A stretch of 64,000 bases of DNA, from positions 1 to 64,000 of the forward strand of contig NZ_LBMK01000008.1 in the NCBI RefSeq assembly GCF_001005295.1, written 5' to 3'. The stretch comes from Streptomyces yangpuensis (GTDB lineage: Bacteria; Actinomycetota; Actinomycetes; Streptomycetales; Streptomycetaceae). The notes under the pieces were generated by a model. That model did no database searches and was not told the origin of the DNA. It saw nothing but the letters and a program-made list of their open reading frames with translations. The first letter of the stretch is position 1, and every line of letters starts with the position of its first letter. This document shows, piece by piece, positions 51,169-59,871 of this stretch. A program made the position numbers and the translations under genes.

Positions 51169-52077
51169 ATGACCCTCGACGATCTCCGCGTGTTCGTGGC
51201 CGTCTGCCGCGCCGGCAGCCTCAGCGCCGTCGCACGCGACCTCGGGTGCACCCAGTCCGCCGTCAGCCAGCACGTCCGCCGCCTGGAGAAGCAGACCGGC
51301 ACCAGCCTCCTGGAGCGTCACGCCCGCGGCGTCGTGCCGACCGAGGCCGGCCGTATCGTCCAGGCGGCCGCCGCCGACGGCATCGCCGGCCTGGACGGCG
51401 CCCTGCGCCGCGTGGAGGACCTGGTACGGGGCGGGGGCGGCACCGTGCGCGTCACCACCGGTGCGACGACCGTCCGGCACTTCATGTCCCAGGCGGTTGT
51501 CTCCTTCCGCCGCGGCCACCCCGGGGTGAGCCTGGAGTTCCAGACCGAGAACTCCAGCCGCAGCTGCTTCGACGCCCTCGCCGCCGGCGACCTCGACCTC
51601 GCCTGGATCACCATCGGCGCCCCTGTGCGGGGCATCGAGCAGCGCCCGGTCATGGAACTGCCCTGGGTGCTCGCGGTCGGCGCCGACGACCCCCTCGCCG
51701 GCCGTACCGGCCTCACCCCCGCCGACCTCGCCGACATCCGCCACATCCGGCTGCCGGAGAACTCCGCCTCCCGGGCCCACCTCGACGCCGCCCTCGCCGA
51801 GTCCGGCATCCACGTACGCTCCGACACCAGCGTGGCCGACTGGGACACCGCCCTGCTGCTCGCCGAACTAGGCCTGGGGCACGCCGTCGTGCCCGCGCTG
51901 CCCGGCTGGCAGGTTCCCGGCACCGGCGGCCCGCTGCGCCTCGTGCCCATCCTCGCCCTGCCGCCGCTCGCCGTCGGCTGGGCCGTCCGCCGCTGGGCCG
52001 CCCTCTCCCCGCCGGCCCTGGCCTTCGCCGACGAGGTCGCCCGCAGCTGCCGGGCGCGCGCCGCCGGGCAGCAGTGA
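51169..52077 (+). CDS. LysR-family transcriptional regulator
   Basis: A 302-residue regulator. The N-terminal winged helix (1-60) has 'LSAVARDLGCTQSAVSQHVR'; the linker helix follows, and residues 90-295 are a periplasmic-binding-protein-like effector domain ('VRVTTGATTVRHF', 'LAWITIGAPVRGIEQRPVM'). LysR proteins usually control a divergent gene, but upstream is only a long gap. The 3' end is overlapped for 210 bases by the convergent MFS gene. A dyad at its own promoter suggests autoregulation. Confidence 0.93.
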   Translation: MTLDDLRVFVAVCRAGSLSAVARDLGCTQSAVSQHVRRLEKQTGTSLLERHARGVVPTEAGRIVQAAAADGIAGLDGALRRVEDLVRGGGGTVRVTTGATTVRHFMSQAVVSFRRGHPGVSLEFQTENSSRSCFDALAAGDLDLAWITIGAPVRGIEQRPVMELPWVLAVGADDPLAGRTGLTPADLADIRHIRLPENSASRAHLDAALAESGIHVRSDTSVADWDTALLLAELGLGHAVVPALPGWQVPGTGGPLRLVPILALPPLAVGWAVRRWAALSPPALAFADEVARSCRARAAGQQ

Positions 52078-53343
52078 CGCCGCGGCCAGACCGACGGCGG
52101 CCAGCACGGCCAGGGCCACCAGCGACGGGCCGCGCACCCCGGCGCTCGCCGCGACCGCGATGCCCAGGGCCGGACCGACGTGCATGGCCGTCTGCCCCAG
52201 CCCTCCCACGACCCCGGCGTACCCGGCCGGTGCCTCGCCGACCACCGCCCCGGTGGCGGTGACCATGACGGTGGTGAATCCGGCGCCGAGCACCGCGAAG
52301 GCCGGCCCGGACGCCGAGCCCAGCCCGGCGATCCCGGCCACGACCAGCGCCGTACCAGTCAGCGCGGTCGGCCGCGGCCCGAACCGGCGCAGCGCCATCC
52401 CCGCCACCGGAGCCCCCGCGACCATCACCGCCGTCAGCGGCAGCACCCGCAGGCCGGTGTCCAGCGCGTCCAGCCCCTGGACGTCCTGGAGCCGGAACGT
52501 CGCCGTGAACAGTGCCCCGAACATGCCCGCGGAGACCACCAGCAGCAGGCCCATCGACGCCGTCACCGCCCTGGCCCGGGCCACGGCGGGCGGCACGAGC
52601 GGCGTCGCGGAACGCCGCTCACGACGCAGGAACAGGGCCGCGAGCACAGCGGCGCCCGCGAACCCGAACAGCGTCGGCGTACCGGCCCACCCGTACTGCG
52701 GTACGCCGACCAGCGCGTGCACGAACACCGCGAGGGCCGTCGCGAGCAGGGCCGCGCCGCCGAGCTCCAGCCGGCCCGCCTCGCTACGCGGCGGCTCGGG
52801 CGCTCGTACGGCGAGTGTCAGCGCGGCGATCACCACGGCGACGGGCACGTTGACCACGAACACGGCCCGCCAGTCCCACTGGGCCACCAGCAGGCCGCCC
52901 AGCAGCGGACCGGCCGCCGCGGCCAGCCCGATCGCGCTGGTCCGTACGGCCACCGGCGTGGCCAGCCGGTCCGGCGGATACGCGAGCCGCAGCAGCGCCA
53001 GCGTCGCCGGCTGGAGCAGCGCACCGAACACGCCCTGCACGGCGCGCAGTCCGATCACCCAGCCCACACCGGGCGCGAACACGATGCCCGCGGAGGCCGC
53101 GGCGAAGCCGAGCACGCCCACGAGGAGCAGCCGGGCGTGCCCGTACCGGTCGCCGAGCCGCCCGGCGAGGACCAGGAACGCGGCCACCGCCAGCATGTAG
53201 GCGGTACTGGTCCACTGGACCTGCGTGACGCTCGCCCCGAGGTCACGGCTCAGGCTGGGCTGCGCCACCGTCAGTACGGTGCCGTCGAGGGCGACGAGCA
53301 TGGCGCCGGCCACGCTGACAAGCAGGGAGATCCGCTGTCTCAT
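51868..53343 (-). CDS. MFS drug exporter with an antisense-encoded C-terminal tail
   Basis: A 491-residue major facilitator pump. Motif D1 'LDGTVLTVAQPSLSRDLG', motif A 'GRLGDRYGHARLL' and motif C-like 'AAAGPLLGGLLVAQWDW' place it with DHA2-type drug:proton antiporters. Transport helices end near residue 405; the last 70 residues ('GEGQGRRGEGGPAADGPADG') are hydrophilic, low-complexity and lie antisense to the LysR coding region, so the original stop was probably lost. Its ATG overlaps the TetR stop (ATGA), so it is co-transcribed with and probably repressed by that regulator. Confidence 0.87.
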   Translation of the reverse strand: MRQRISLLVSVAGAMLVALDGTVLTVAQPSLSRDLGASVTQVQWTSTAYMLAVAAFLVLAGRLGDRYGHARLLLVGVLGFAAASAGIVFAPGVGWVIGLRAVQGVFGALLQPATLALLRLAYPPDRLATPVAVRTSAIGLAAAAGPLLGGLLVAQWDWRAVFVVNVPVAVVIAALTLAVRAPEPPRSEAGRLELGGAALLATALAVFVHALVGVPQYGWAGTPTLFGFAGAAVLAALFLRRERRSATPLVPPAVARARAVTASMGLLLVVSAGMFGALFTATFRLQDVQGLDALDTGLRVLPLTAVMVAGAPVAGMALRRFGPRPTALTGTALVVAGIAGLGSASGPAFAVLGAGFTTVMVTATGAVVGEAPAGYAGVVGGLGQTAMHVGPALGIAVAASAGVRGPSLVALAVLAAVGLAAASLLPGGARPAAAGDLVGEGQGRRGEGGPAADGPADGERRQGEDGHEAQRAAGAGNLPAGQRGHDGVPQA

Positions 53344-53942
53344 GCGGGAGCACCCCCCAGGTGCGCGTCGACGGCGGCGTCCACCAGCCGTTCGACCCCG
53401 ACGGCTCGGTCCTCGCCGAGGACCAGCGGCAGGCTGCCCCATCCCCACAGCTGGGCCACGCCGTGCAGGTTGGCCCACAGCGCGGCGGCGGTGACGGAGG
53501 GCTCGGCCGCCCCGCACCGGCCGACGAGCGAGACGAGCAGGGCGAACAGCGGGAGGGTCGATTCGCGAAGCCGCGGCTCGTCCGAGGGGTCCTGTCCGGT
53601 GCTGTCCAGCAGGTCGTGCCGGAACATCAGCTCGAACATGCCGGGGTGCTCCAGCGCGTAGCCGACGTAGGCGCATCCGATCGCCCGCACCCTCTCCCGC
53701 GGGGACGACTCCCTCGCCCCGGCCGCCACGGCGGCGAACCGGTCGCCGAGGTCGGCGAAGCCGCGGCGGGCGATCGCCGACAGCAGGGACTGGTGGGTGG
53801 GGAAGTACCGGCGGGGCGCCCCGTGCGAGACGCCCGCCCGGCGGGCGATCTCCCGCAGCCCGAGCGCACCGGTGCCCTCGCTCATGACGAGGTCTGCACC
53901 GACGTCGATCAGACGTTCCCGAAGGGGTCTCTCCTGGTCCAT
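53340..53942 (-). CDS. TetR-family repressor
   Basis: A 200-residue regulator. Residues 8-55 form the TetR helix-turn-helix ('LREIARRAGVSHGAPRRYF'), and the rest a helical ligand domain of the TetR_C_33-like type ('PGMFELMFRHDLLDS'). It is coupled to the MFS pump gene and lies 14 bases downstream of a perfect 33-bp palindrome. This is the classic layout of a drug-induced efflux operon: ligand releases the repressor and allows pump expression. The ligand is unknown. Confidence 0.94.
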   Translation of the reverse strand: MDQERPLRERLIDVGADLVMSEGTGALGLREIARRAGVSHGAPRRYFPTHQSLLSAIARRGFADLGDRFAAVAAGARESSPRERVRAIGCAYVGYALEHPGMFELMFRHDLLDSTGQDPSDEPRLRESTLPLFALLVSLVGRCGAAEPSVTAAALWANLHGVAQLWGWGSLPLVLGEDRAVGVERLVDAAVDAHLGGAPA

Positions 53943-53955
53943 GGAGCTCTGTCTA

Positions 53956-53988
53956 CCAGCGCTAGTAGACAGTGTCTACTAGCGCTGG
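53956..53988. promoter_or_regulatory. Perfect 33-bp palindromic TetR operator
   Basis: Two 16-bp arms, CCAGCGCTAGTAGACA (53956-53971) and its exact complement (53973-53988), flank one base. The site is 14 bases before the TetR start codon and in the gap to the divergent DUF6158 gene. A third partial copy of the inner motif (GTCTAC, 53951-53956) overlaps one end. It is the expected binding site of the adjacent TetR protein. Confidence 0.9.
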
Positions 53989-54053
53989 CCGGGACGCGCG
54001 GCGCGGTGCGGTGGATGATGGTGGGGCGGGGGCCCGAGGAGGAGGTGCGTGCC

Positions 54054-54314
54054 ATGACGGAGCACGACGGCGGTCCGTCGGCGCGGAAACTGGAGGAAGG
54101 CCGGCTGCTCAAGGAGCTGGAGGCCATCCACCGCACGCGCCACGAGACCCTGCTGCACGGGTCCGACGACGCGCTGGTCACCCATACGAAGCGGATGAAC
54201 GAGCTGGAGCACGAGTACGTGCGCCGCCATCCGCAGCGCGCCCAGACCGCCTCCCGCACCCGCTCGGGCGCCCGCGCCCGAACCGAGGGCGAGCACAAGG
54301 AACAGCCCATGTGA
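54054..54314 (+). CDS. DUF6158-like small protein
   Basis: An 86-residue charged helical protein. ATG 54054 follows GGAGG by eight bases. 'LLKELEAIHRTRHETLLHGS', 'DDALVTHTKRMNELEHEY' and 'RRHPQRAQ' match the DUF6158 family of small actinobacterial proteins. There is no membrane helix. It is divergent from the TetR-MFS operon, so the palindromic operator may also affect it. Function unknown. Confidence 0.8.
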   Translation: MTEHDGGPSARKLEEGRLLKELEAIHRTRHETLLHGSDDALVTHTKRMNELEHEYVRRHPQRAQTASRTRSGARARTEGEHKEQPM

Positions 54315-54353
54315 TCATGAGGCGTTGCGTTCCTTCGCCCGCGAGGTGATTTC

Positions 54354-55262
54354 TTGACGAAGGTGGCACTGCGGCCCTACGCACTGTTGCCTCGGCAGTA
54401 CGACGAACGGCAGGTTCTGGCCTCCACGGTGGACGCGTGGGGGAGGGCCCTCTGGCTGATCTGTACTGATGCGCGTTTCGTGACCCGGCCCTACGGCGGG
54501 CGTTCCGCGGAACCGCTCGCACTGCCCTTCGACGCCCTGCTCGTCACCCGCGACGGTGACTCGGTCCGGGAGCGGACCCTGTACGGCGTGGCCGTGAGTC
54601 CGGACGGCCTGGAGGCGCTGCCCGGGGGCGGTCTCGTGGTGCACGGGAACCACGGGGCCGACCGGCGCAACGGCCAGGTCTTCGGCCGGGGCGGCCGTCC
54701 CCGGCGGAGGTTCGCCATGGGGTCCCATCTGATCCAGTTGGTCGGGGACCGCCGGGCCGGCCTGTGGGCCTGTTATGGGGACGAGGGGATGTACGGGGGC
54801 GATCCCCTGAGCGCGGACGCCCTTGCCCGGTGGGACGGCGGGGGCAACCGCCTCCACGGCTTCCGTCCCCCCGAGGGCGCCCGTTTCGTCGTCGAGGTCG
54901 ACGCGCTCAACGTCACGAACTCGGTGATCCGGGTTGCGCACGGGTTCGGCCGGGTTCTCGTCGAGCAGGGGACGGGTGAGCCGCCGCGCCTGTGGTCCTC
55001 CTTGCCGGTGGCCGGCATTCGTGGCCTCGCGGTGCGGGACAGCAGCTTGCTGCTGCTCGGCGGCGGCACCGAGGGCGCCGGGCGGCTTCACCACTGCCGC
55101 CTGGACGAGGGCCGGGTGGTGGTCACCGGGCGGGGTGAACTCGTCTGGCCCAACGGCGATCCCGTCCGCCGGTACAGCCGTCCCATCGGCCGCGGTCCCC
55201 ACCTCTACCTGCGCAACCCCCGATCCATGCGGATGTGGTACGTGCTGAGCGTGCCGGACTGA
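54354..55262 (+). CDS. Hypothetical protein, possibly beta-propeller
   Basis: A 302-residue protein that I do not recognise. It has repeated beta-rich blocks with Trp/Gly/Asp ('TVDAWGRALWLICTD', 'DRRAGLWACYGDEGMY', 'VAGIRGLAVRDSSLLLLGG'), suggesting a propeller-like fold without a signal peptide. The start appears to be TTG 54354, with GAGGTG five bases upstream; a GTG at 54363 is too far from that site. It ends before an MFS remnant. Confidence 0.65.
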   Translation: MTKVALRPYALLPRQYDERQVLASTVDAWGRALWLICTDARFVTRPYGGRSAEPLALPFDALLVTRDGDSVRERTLYGVAVSPDGLEALPGGGLVVHGNHGADRRNGQVFGRGGRPRRRFAMGSHLIQLVGDRRAGLWACYGDEGMYGGDPLSADALARWDGGGNRLHGFRPPEGARFVVEVDALNVTNSVIRVAHGFGRVLVEQGTGEPPRLWSSLPVAGIRGLAVRDSSLLLLGGGTEGAGRLHHCRLDEGRVVVTGRGELVWPNGDPVRRYSRPIGRGPHLYLRNPRSMRMWYVLSVPD

Positions 55263-55340
55263 GCCCGCGCCCCCCGGCTGCGTGCCGCGGGGTGGGGTCT
55301 CGGGCGGAACCTGGCGAGAGGTGGAGCTCCTTTTCCTCGG

Positions 55341-56120
55341 ATGAGACGGCTGACCAACCCGCTGCTCCAGGTGCGGCTGTTCGCCGAGCCCGCGTTCAGC
55401 GTCGCGGCCACCGCGATCTTCCTGCCGATGGTGGGCATGGGCGCGATCCTGTTCCTGGTCACCCAGTGGTTCCAGTACGGCGAGGGCTACACCCCGCTGG
55501 AGGCCGGACTGCGCCTGCTGCCGGCCCCGCTCGCCCTGATCGCCGCCTCCATGGTCGCCCCCCCCGCACTGGTGCAGCGCTTCGCGATCCGCCACGTGCT
55601 GGGTGCCGGACTCGTCGTCCTGGCCGCGGGCATGGCCCTGCCGTGGACCCTCCAGCAGTTCACCGACCTCGGCTACCCGGCCTTCGCGGCCGCCCTGACC
55701 GTGATGGGACTCGGCGCCGGCATCGCGACCACCGTCGCCTCGGTGACGCTGGTCTCCGCCGCGCCCGCCGCCGAGGTCTCCAGCGCCGCCGCCATCGAGG
55801 AGACCTGCTACGAGCTCGGCTCCGCCATGGGCGTCGCCGTCCTCGGCTCCACCGCGGCCGCGCTCTACCGGGGCAATCTGCCCGCCCTCGACCTGGACGG
55901 CCCCACCGCGGCCGCCGCCCGGGACTCCGTCGGCGAGGCCGCGCACATCCCCGAACGGCTCGGCGGCGCCGTCGGCCAGGCCCTGCTCGACGCCGCCTCG
56001 CACGCCTACACCCTCGCCATCACCCCGGCGTTCCTCATGGCCGGCGGCCTGGCCGTCGCCGCGGCGGCCACGACCTGGACGCTCATTCCTCGCGATCTGC
56101 GGCCCACCGAGAACCACTGA
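55341..56120 (+). pseudogene. C-terminal half of an MFS exporter
   Basis: A 259-residue frame matching only the second half of a 14-helix DHA2 transporter: it starts within the central loop ('RRLTNPLLQVRLFAEPAF') and continues through about six helices ('GYTPLEAGLRLLPAPLALI', 'CYELGSAMGVAVLGS'). The N-terminal helices with motifs A and C are missing, so it cannot be a complete pump. It could still be translated from ATG 55341. Its 3' end overlaps the convergent HTH-TPR gene by 38 bases. I infer a deletion remnant. Confidence 0.75.
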
Positions 56121-57459
56121 CGCGGGCGGGCCGGAAGGCGGCCGCGGGCGCCGGTCCCAGCGTGGTGGTGCCCGGCGCCGCCCGGTGCCCCAGCCCCGTG
56201 CGGTACGCGTCCATGGCCGCCTCCACCCGGCCCGTACGCCGCAACAGATCGCCCAGCAGCCGGCACAGGTCGGCGAGGTCGCCCCGCGCCCCGCTGCGCT
56301 CCAGCAGGGCCAGCGCCTGGACGTAGTGCTCCTCGGCGGAGTCCGTCTCACCGCGCTCCTCGGCCATCAGGCCGAGGAGCCGGTGCGCGCCGCCCGCATG
56401 CACCGCGCCGTGGCTGGTGCCCAGCTCCAGCAGCGCCGCGAGCAGCCCCGCGGCCTCCTCCTGCCGGCCCAGCCGGCGCAGCACGTCCGCCAGCTCGACC
56501 TCCACCTGGGCCGTGTAGAGACCGGCCCGCCGGGCCGACAGCATGTCCCGGGCCGTACGCAGCTCCCGTTCGGCCGAGCCGAGTTCACCGTTCTGCGCCA
56601 GTACGTAGCCGCGCATCCAGTGGCAGTGCGCCAGGTCCGTGCTCAGCTGCAAGTGGGCGTAGATGGCCTGCGCCTTGGCCAGGGAGGCGTCGGCGTCGGC
56701 CATCCGCCCCTCGGCGAGGAAGGTCCGGGCCACCTGCCGGTGCATCCCCGCCACCAGTGCCGGATCGCTGACCTGCGGCGCCAGGGCGAGCGCGAGCTCG
56801 GCCGAATGGGCGGCGCGCGCGTGGGCGCCCATGTCCATGTACGGGCCGATCACCGCGGCGTGCAGCAGGACCAGCGCGTCGGGGTCGGCCAGCCCGCTCG
56901 CCCCCAGCTCGTCGATGGCGGACTCCAGCAGGTAACAGGCGTAGCGCAGCTCACCCGCGAGCAGGTGCGCCACCGCCCGGCCGCGCACGGGCCGGGCCCG
57001 CCGCGTCAGCGGCTCGTCGGCGAGCAGCCGCTCCGCCTCCTCGAAGTGGCCGATCGCGTCCGGTAGTTCACCGGCCTCCAGCGCGCACTCGCCGAGCCCG
57101 AGGCGGGCCTGTGCCTGCTCGGGGACGAGCCCGAGCTCCTCCGCCTCGGCGAGCAGCCGGCGGTAGTGCGAGGCGGCTTCCTCGGCGGCGCCTGTGGCAA
57201 GCGTGCGCTGCGCGTCGGTGAGGGCGAGCCGCAGCTCGGTGGCCAGATGGGCGGGGCGGCCGGTGGCCAGCTCCTCGTACGACGTGCCCAGGCGGGCGGC
57301 GAGGAAGCGCAGCGCGGTCTCGGAGGGGCGCACCTTGCCCGACTCCAGGGTGGAGACATAGGCCGAGGTGTAGGAGGGGTGTGCCAACTGCTTCTGGGTC
57401 AGTCCGCGTTCGACCCGCATGCGCTGGACCCGGCGGCCGATCTCGCCCGGTTCGTCCAT
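56083..57459 (-). CDS. XRE helix-turn-helix regulator with TPR repeats
   Basis: A 458-residue regulator. Residues 7-65 are an XRE helix-turn-helix ('LTQKQLAHPSYTSAYVSTLE'), and residues 70-435 about nine TPR-like helical pairs ('EEAASHYRRLLAEAEELGL', 'SAEEHYVQALALLERSG'). This is the layout of RRNPP-type peptide-sensing regulators and related actinobacterial proteins. ATG 57459 follows AGGGGG. It is divergent from a secreted M64 peptidase gene, 139 bases away, suggesting control of that gene. A peptide signal is inference. Confidence 0.9.
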   Translation of the reverse strand: MDEPGEIGRRVQRMRVERGLTQKQLAHPSYTSAYVSTLESGKVRPSETALRFLAARLGTSYEELATGRPAHLATELRLALTDAQRTLATGAAEEAASHYRRLLAEAEELGLVPEQAQARLGLGECALEAGELPDAIGHFEEAERLLADEPLTRRARPVRGRAVAHLLAGELRYACYLLESAIDELGASGLADPDALVLLHAAVIGPYMDMGAHARAAHSAELALALAPQVSDPALVAGMHRQVARTFLAEGRMADADASLAKAQAIYAHLQLSTDLAHCHWMRGYVLAQNGELGSAERELRTARDMLSARRAGLYTAQVEVELADVLRRLGRQEEAAGLLAALLELGTSHGAVHAGGAHRLLGLMAEERGETDSAEEHYVQALALLERSGARGDLADLCRLLGDLLRRTGRVEAAMDAYRTGLGHRAAPGTTTLGPAPAAAFRPARVSGSRWAADREE

Positions 57460-57598
57460 TGAATCCCCCTGGTTGCTCGAACTCCCCAGTATTCAACCGG
57501 AGTACGCCATTGCGCACCTCTCGCGCGCCCCCTAGTTTAAGCAGCCGATTCAATGCGTTTATCGAACCACTTAACTTCCTTTCCCGGGGGAGGACTTC

Positions 57599-59002
57599 AT
57601 GGATCCGGTCAGAGGCACGGCCAGACGTTCGGCGCTGCGGCCCACGCGGCGTCACAGGCGGCGTCAGGGGGCACGTCCGGCGTTGCGCGCGGCGCTCGCG
57701 ATGGTCTGCGCGACCGCTGCGCTGGTCGCCGCGGGTCCGGCCGACGCGGCGGACACCCCCGCCACGACCCGGGTGGAGGTCGAGATCCCCGGGCCCGAAC
57801 ACGGTGTCGAGGCCGGATCCGGGCACGCCCTGGTGCCGACGGCCGGCAGTCCGGCGAAGCACGCGGGCCGGCTCACCGAGGCCGAGCGGTCGGCCGACGG
57901 CGAGGTCACCAAGATGATCGACAACGGCTCCACCGCGGACCGCCTCGACGTCGTCGTCATCGGCGACGGCTACACCGCGGCCGAACTGCCCCGGTTCCGC
58001 GCGGACGCCGAACAGAAGTGGGCCGAGGTAGCGGCCGTCGAGCCGTACACCACCTACCGCGGCCTCTTCAACGTGTGGACGGTCGACGCGGTCTCCCGCG
58101 AATCGGGCGTCTCCGGCGACCCGGACCCGGCGACCGTGCGGGACACCGCCCTCGGCTCGTACTTCTGGTGCGGGGACATCGAGCGGCTGCTCTGCATCGA
58201 CCAGCCCAAGGTCGACGCCTACGTGGCGAAGGCGCCGGAGGCCGACCTGGTCATCGTCCTGGCCAACAGCGCCAAGTACGGGGGAGCGGGATACAACGAG
58301 CCCAGCGCCACCCTCGGCTACGAGGGGATATCGACCGCCTCGGCCGGCCACCCGAAGTCCGGGCAGGTCGCCATCCACGAGACCGGCCACTCGCTGGGCA
58401 AACTCGCCGACGAGTACTTCTACCCGGGCGTGCCGGACTACGAGAAGTACACCGGGCCCGAACCCGCCGAGTCCAACAGCTCCGGCCTGACCGCTGAGCG
58501 GATGGCCGCGCAGCGGGCCAAGTGGTACCGCTGGCTCGGCGAGGAGTCGCCCGACGGTGGCACGGTCGGGGCGTACGAGGGCGGCAACTACTACGTGACG
58601 GGGCTGTACCGGCCCACCGACAACTCCCTCATGCGCGTCCTGGGCAAGCCTTTCAACCTGCCCGGCGTGGAATCGATGATCGCGGGCTTCTACCAGCACG
58701 CGCGGATCGCCACCGCGCTCACTCCGGCGGACCGGACCCTGCGGATGCGCGACACCGCGAAGGTGGCCGTCCCCCGGCTGTCCGGGGCGGACGGCCGGCA
58801 GCTCGTGGTCCGCTGGTACCTGGACGGCCGTGAGCTCAGGCGCTTCGAGGGGCGCACCGAGGTGTCGGTGGCGGAGCTGTGGCTGTTCGACCTGCGCACG
58901 CACCGCCTGTCGGTGACGGCCGAGGACCGCACCCCGTCGGTCCGCGACCCGAAGACCGCCCGCACCCTCCGTTCCACGGTGGAATGGAAGGTACGGCTCT
59001 GA
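57599..59002 (+). CDS. Secreted M64 family metallopeptidase (IgA peptidase-like)
   Basis: A 467-residue exported zinc peptidase. ATG 57599 follows GGGAGG. The signal peptide has an unusually long, Arg-rich n-region (1-30), then 'AALAMVCATAALVAAG' and cleavage near residue 51. The active site is H260-E-T-G-H264-S-L-G-K-L-A-D271, the M64 signature with Asp as third ligand. An M64 N-terminal domain (about 58-110) precedes it, and the C-terminal part has 'STVEWKVRL'. The first characterised member cleaves immunoglobulin A; soil relatives degrade other proteins. The divergent HTH-TPR gene is the likely regulator. Confidence 0.9.
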   Translation: MDPVRGTARRSALRPTRRHRRRQGARPALRAALAMVCATAALVAAGPADAADTPATTRVEVEIPGPEHGVEAGSGHALVPTAGSPAKHAGRLTEAERSADGEVTKMIDNGSTADRLDVVVIGDGYTAAELPRFRADAEQKWAEVAAVEPYTTYRGLFNVWTVDAVSRESGVSGDPDPATVRDTALGSYFWCGDIERLLCIDQPKVDAYVAKAPEADLVIVLANSAKYGGAGYNEPSATLGYEGISTASAGHPKSGQVAIHETGHSLGKLADEYFYPGVPDYEKYTGPEPAESNSSGLTAERMAAQRAKWYRWLGEESPDGGTVGAYEGGNYYVTGLYRPTDNSLMRVLGKPFNLPGVESMIAGFYQHARIATALTPADRTLRMRDTAKVAVPRLSGADGRQLVVRWYLDGRELRRFEGRTEVSVAELWLFDLRTHRLSVTAEDRTPSVRDPKTARTLRSTVEWKVRL

Positions 59003-59033
59003 GCCGTCGCGGGACTCCCCCTACCCTGGGCGG

Positions 59034-59573
59034 GTGAACGTGTTCCACGGCCGTGACGGCCGGCACCTGGAGATGACCAACGGCGGCACGGCTGTGTTCG
59101 TGGACGTCCTGGTGCTCGCGGTGTCGGCGCTGGCCCGGGACGCGTGGGACTTCCGCTTCGCCGCCCTGCTGACGCTCCAGGACCAGAACGTGATGGGGCG
59201 TGGGGTGGTCGGCTTCGGCCTCGCGGACCTCGACTGGGGGGACACCCCGCAGGAGCGGGCCGCGGTCAGGGACTTCCTGCTGCGCGTCCTGGACCTGGCG
59301 CTGTCCCGCCACCGGTGGGAGGAGCTGCCGTACGAACCGGCCCGGGCCGAGGGGTACTTGCGCACGTACCGGGCGATGGTGGAGGAGTTCGACCCCGCGA
59401 CCGCCGCGGAGACGAAGGCCCGCGGACGCGGTCTGCCAGGGCCGCACGAGGCCGCGACGGCCTCGTGCGTACCTCACCGGGTGCTGGACGCCCTGCCGTT
59501 CTGGGAGGGGTGCGTCTTCTGCACGGCGGGGGTCGGCGCGATGCCCGGGACCAGCGGGGGTCCCGCCCGGTGA
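59034..59573 (+). CDS. Conserved hypothetical protein
   Basis: A 179-residue soluble protein of a type I have seen in Streptomyces but cannot assign. It has 'VFVDVLVLAVSALARDAWDF', 'MGRGVVGFGLADLDWG' and 'LRTYRAMVEEF', plus two Cys near the end. The start GTG 59034 has no ribosome site; TACCCT (59022-59027) ends six bases upstream, suggesting a leaderless transcript. Its 3' end overlaps a TIGR03086 remnant on the other strand. Confidence 0.65.
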   Translation: MNVFHGRDGRHLEMTNGGTAVFVDVLVLAVSALARDAWDFRFAALLTLQDQNVMGRGVVGFGLADLDWGDTPQERAAVRDFLLRVLDLALSRHRWEELPYEPARAEGYLRTYRAMVEEFDPATAAETKARGRGLPGPHEAATASCVPHRVLDALPFWEGCVFCTAGVGAMPGTSGGPAR

Positions 59574-59799
59574 AGGCGAGGAGTTTCTCCGCGCGGCCCG
59601 CGCCCTCCGCAGGGACCAGCGCCGGCGCGTACTTGCCGAAGGAGTCACGGACGAAGTCGACGAGCCGCGCCGCGATGTCCTCCAGCCGCTCGGCCGTCTC
59701 CTCGGTCAATGGCAGATCCTGACCGGTGGCCCGGGCGATGTCCCAGGCGTGGATCGCGGCGTCGAGCGCCGCGGCGGCGGCGCCGGTGCCGGCCGGCAC
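59551..59799 (-). pseudogene. C-terminal remnant of a TIGR03086 family protein
   Basis: From 59799 the minus strand reads 'LDAAIHAWDIARATGQDLPL' and 'EKLLAFTGRDPRW', the last 80 residues of the TIGR03086/DinB-like metal-binding family (mycothiol-dependent isomerase-like). The N-terminal two thirds with the His ligands are missing. The normal stop at the end of the family motif is also absent; the frame runs on to 59266 antisense to the hypothetical gene. It is a decayed gene. Confidence 0.7.
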
Positions 59800-59871
59800 C
59801 GGCCCCCGTCGGGGTGGGCGCTCTCCTCGTCCCTCCGCGACGCAGGGCCGGTTCGCGGGATCCGGAGGCCG

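Noticed and set aside
50565..51302. A 245-codon minus-strand frame across the Cys-rich and LysR genes
   Set aside because: It is antisense to two better genes and to a promoter with a clear dyad.
57460..57510. TTGAAT and ATTCAA half-sites between the HTH-TPR and M64 genes
   Set aside because: The arms are only six bases and far apart, so chance cannot be excluded.
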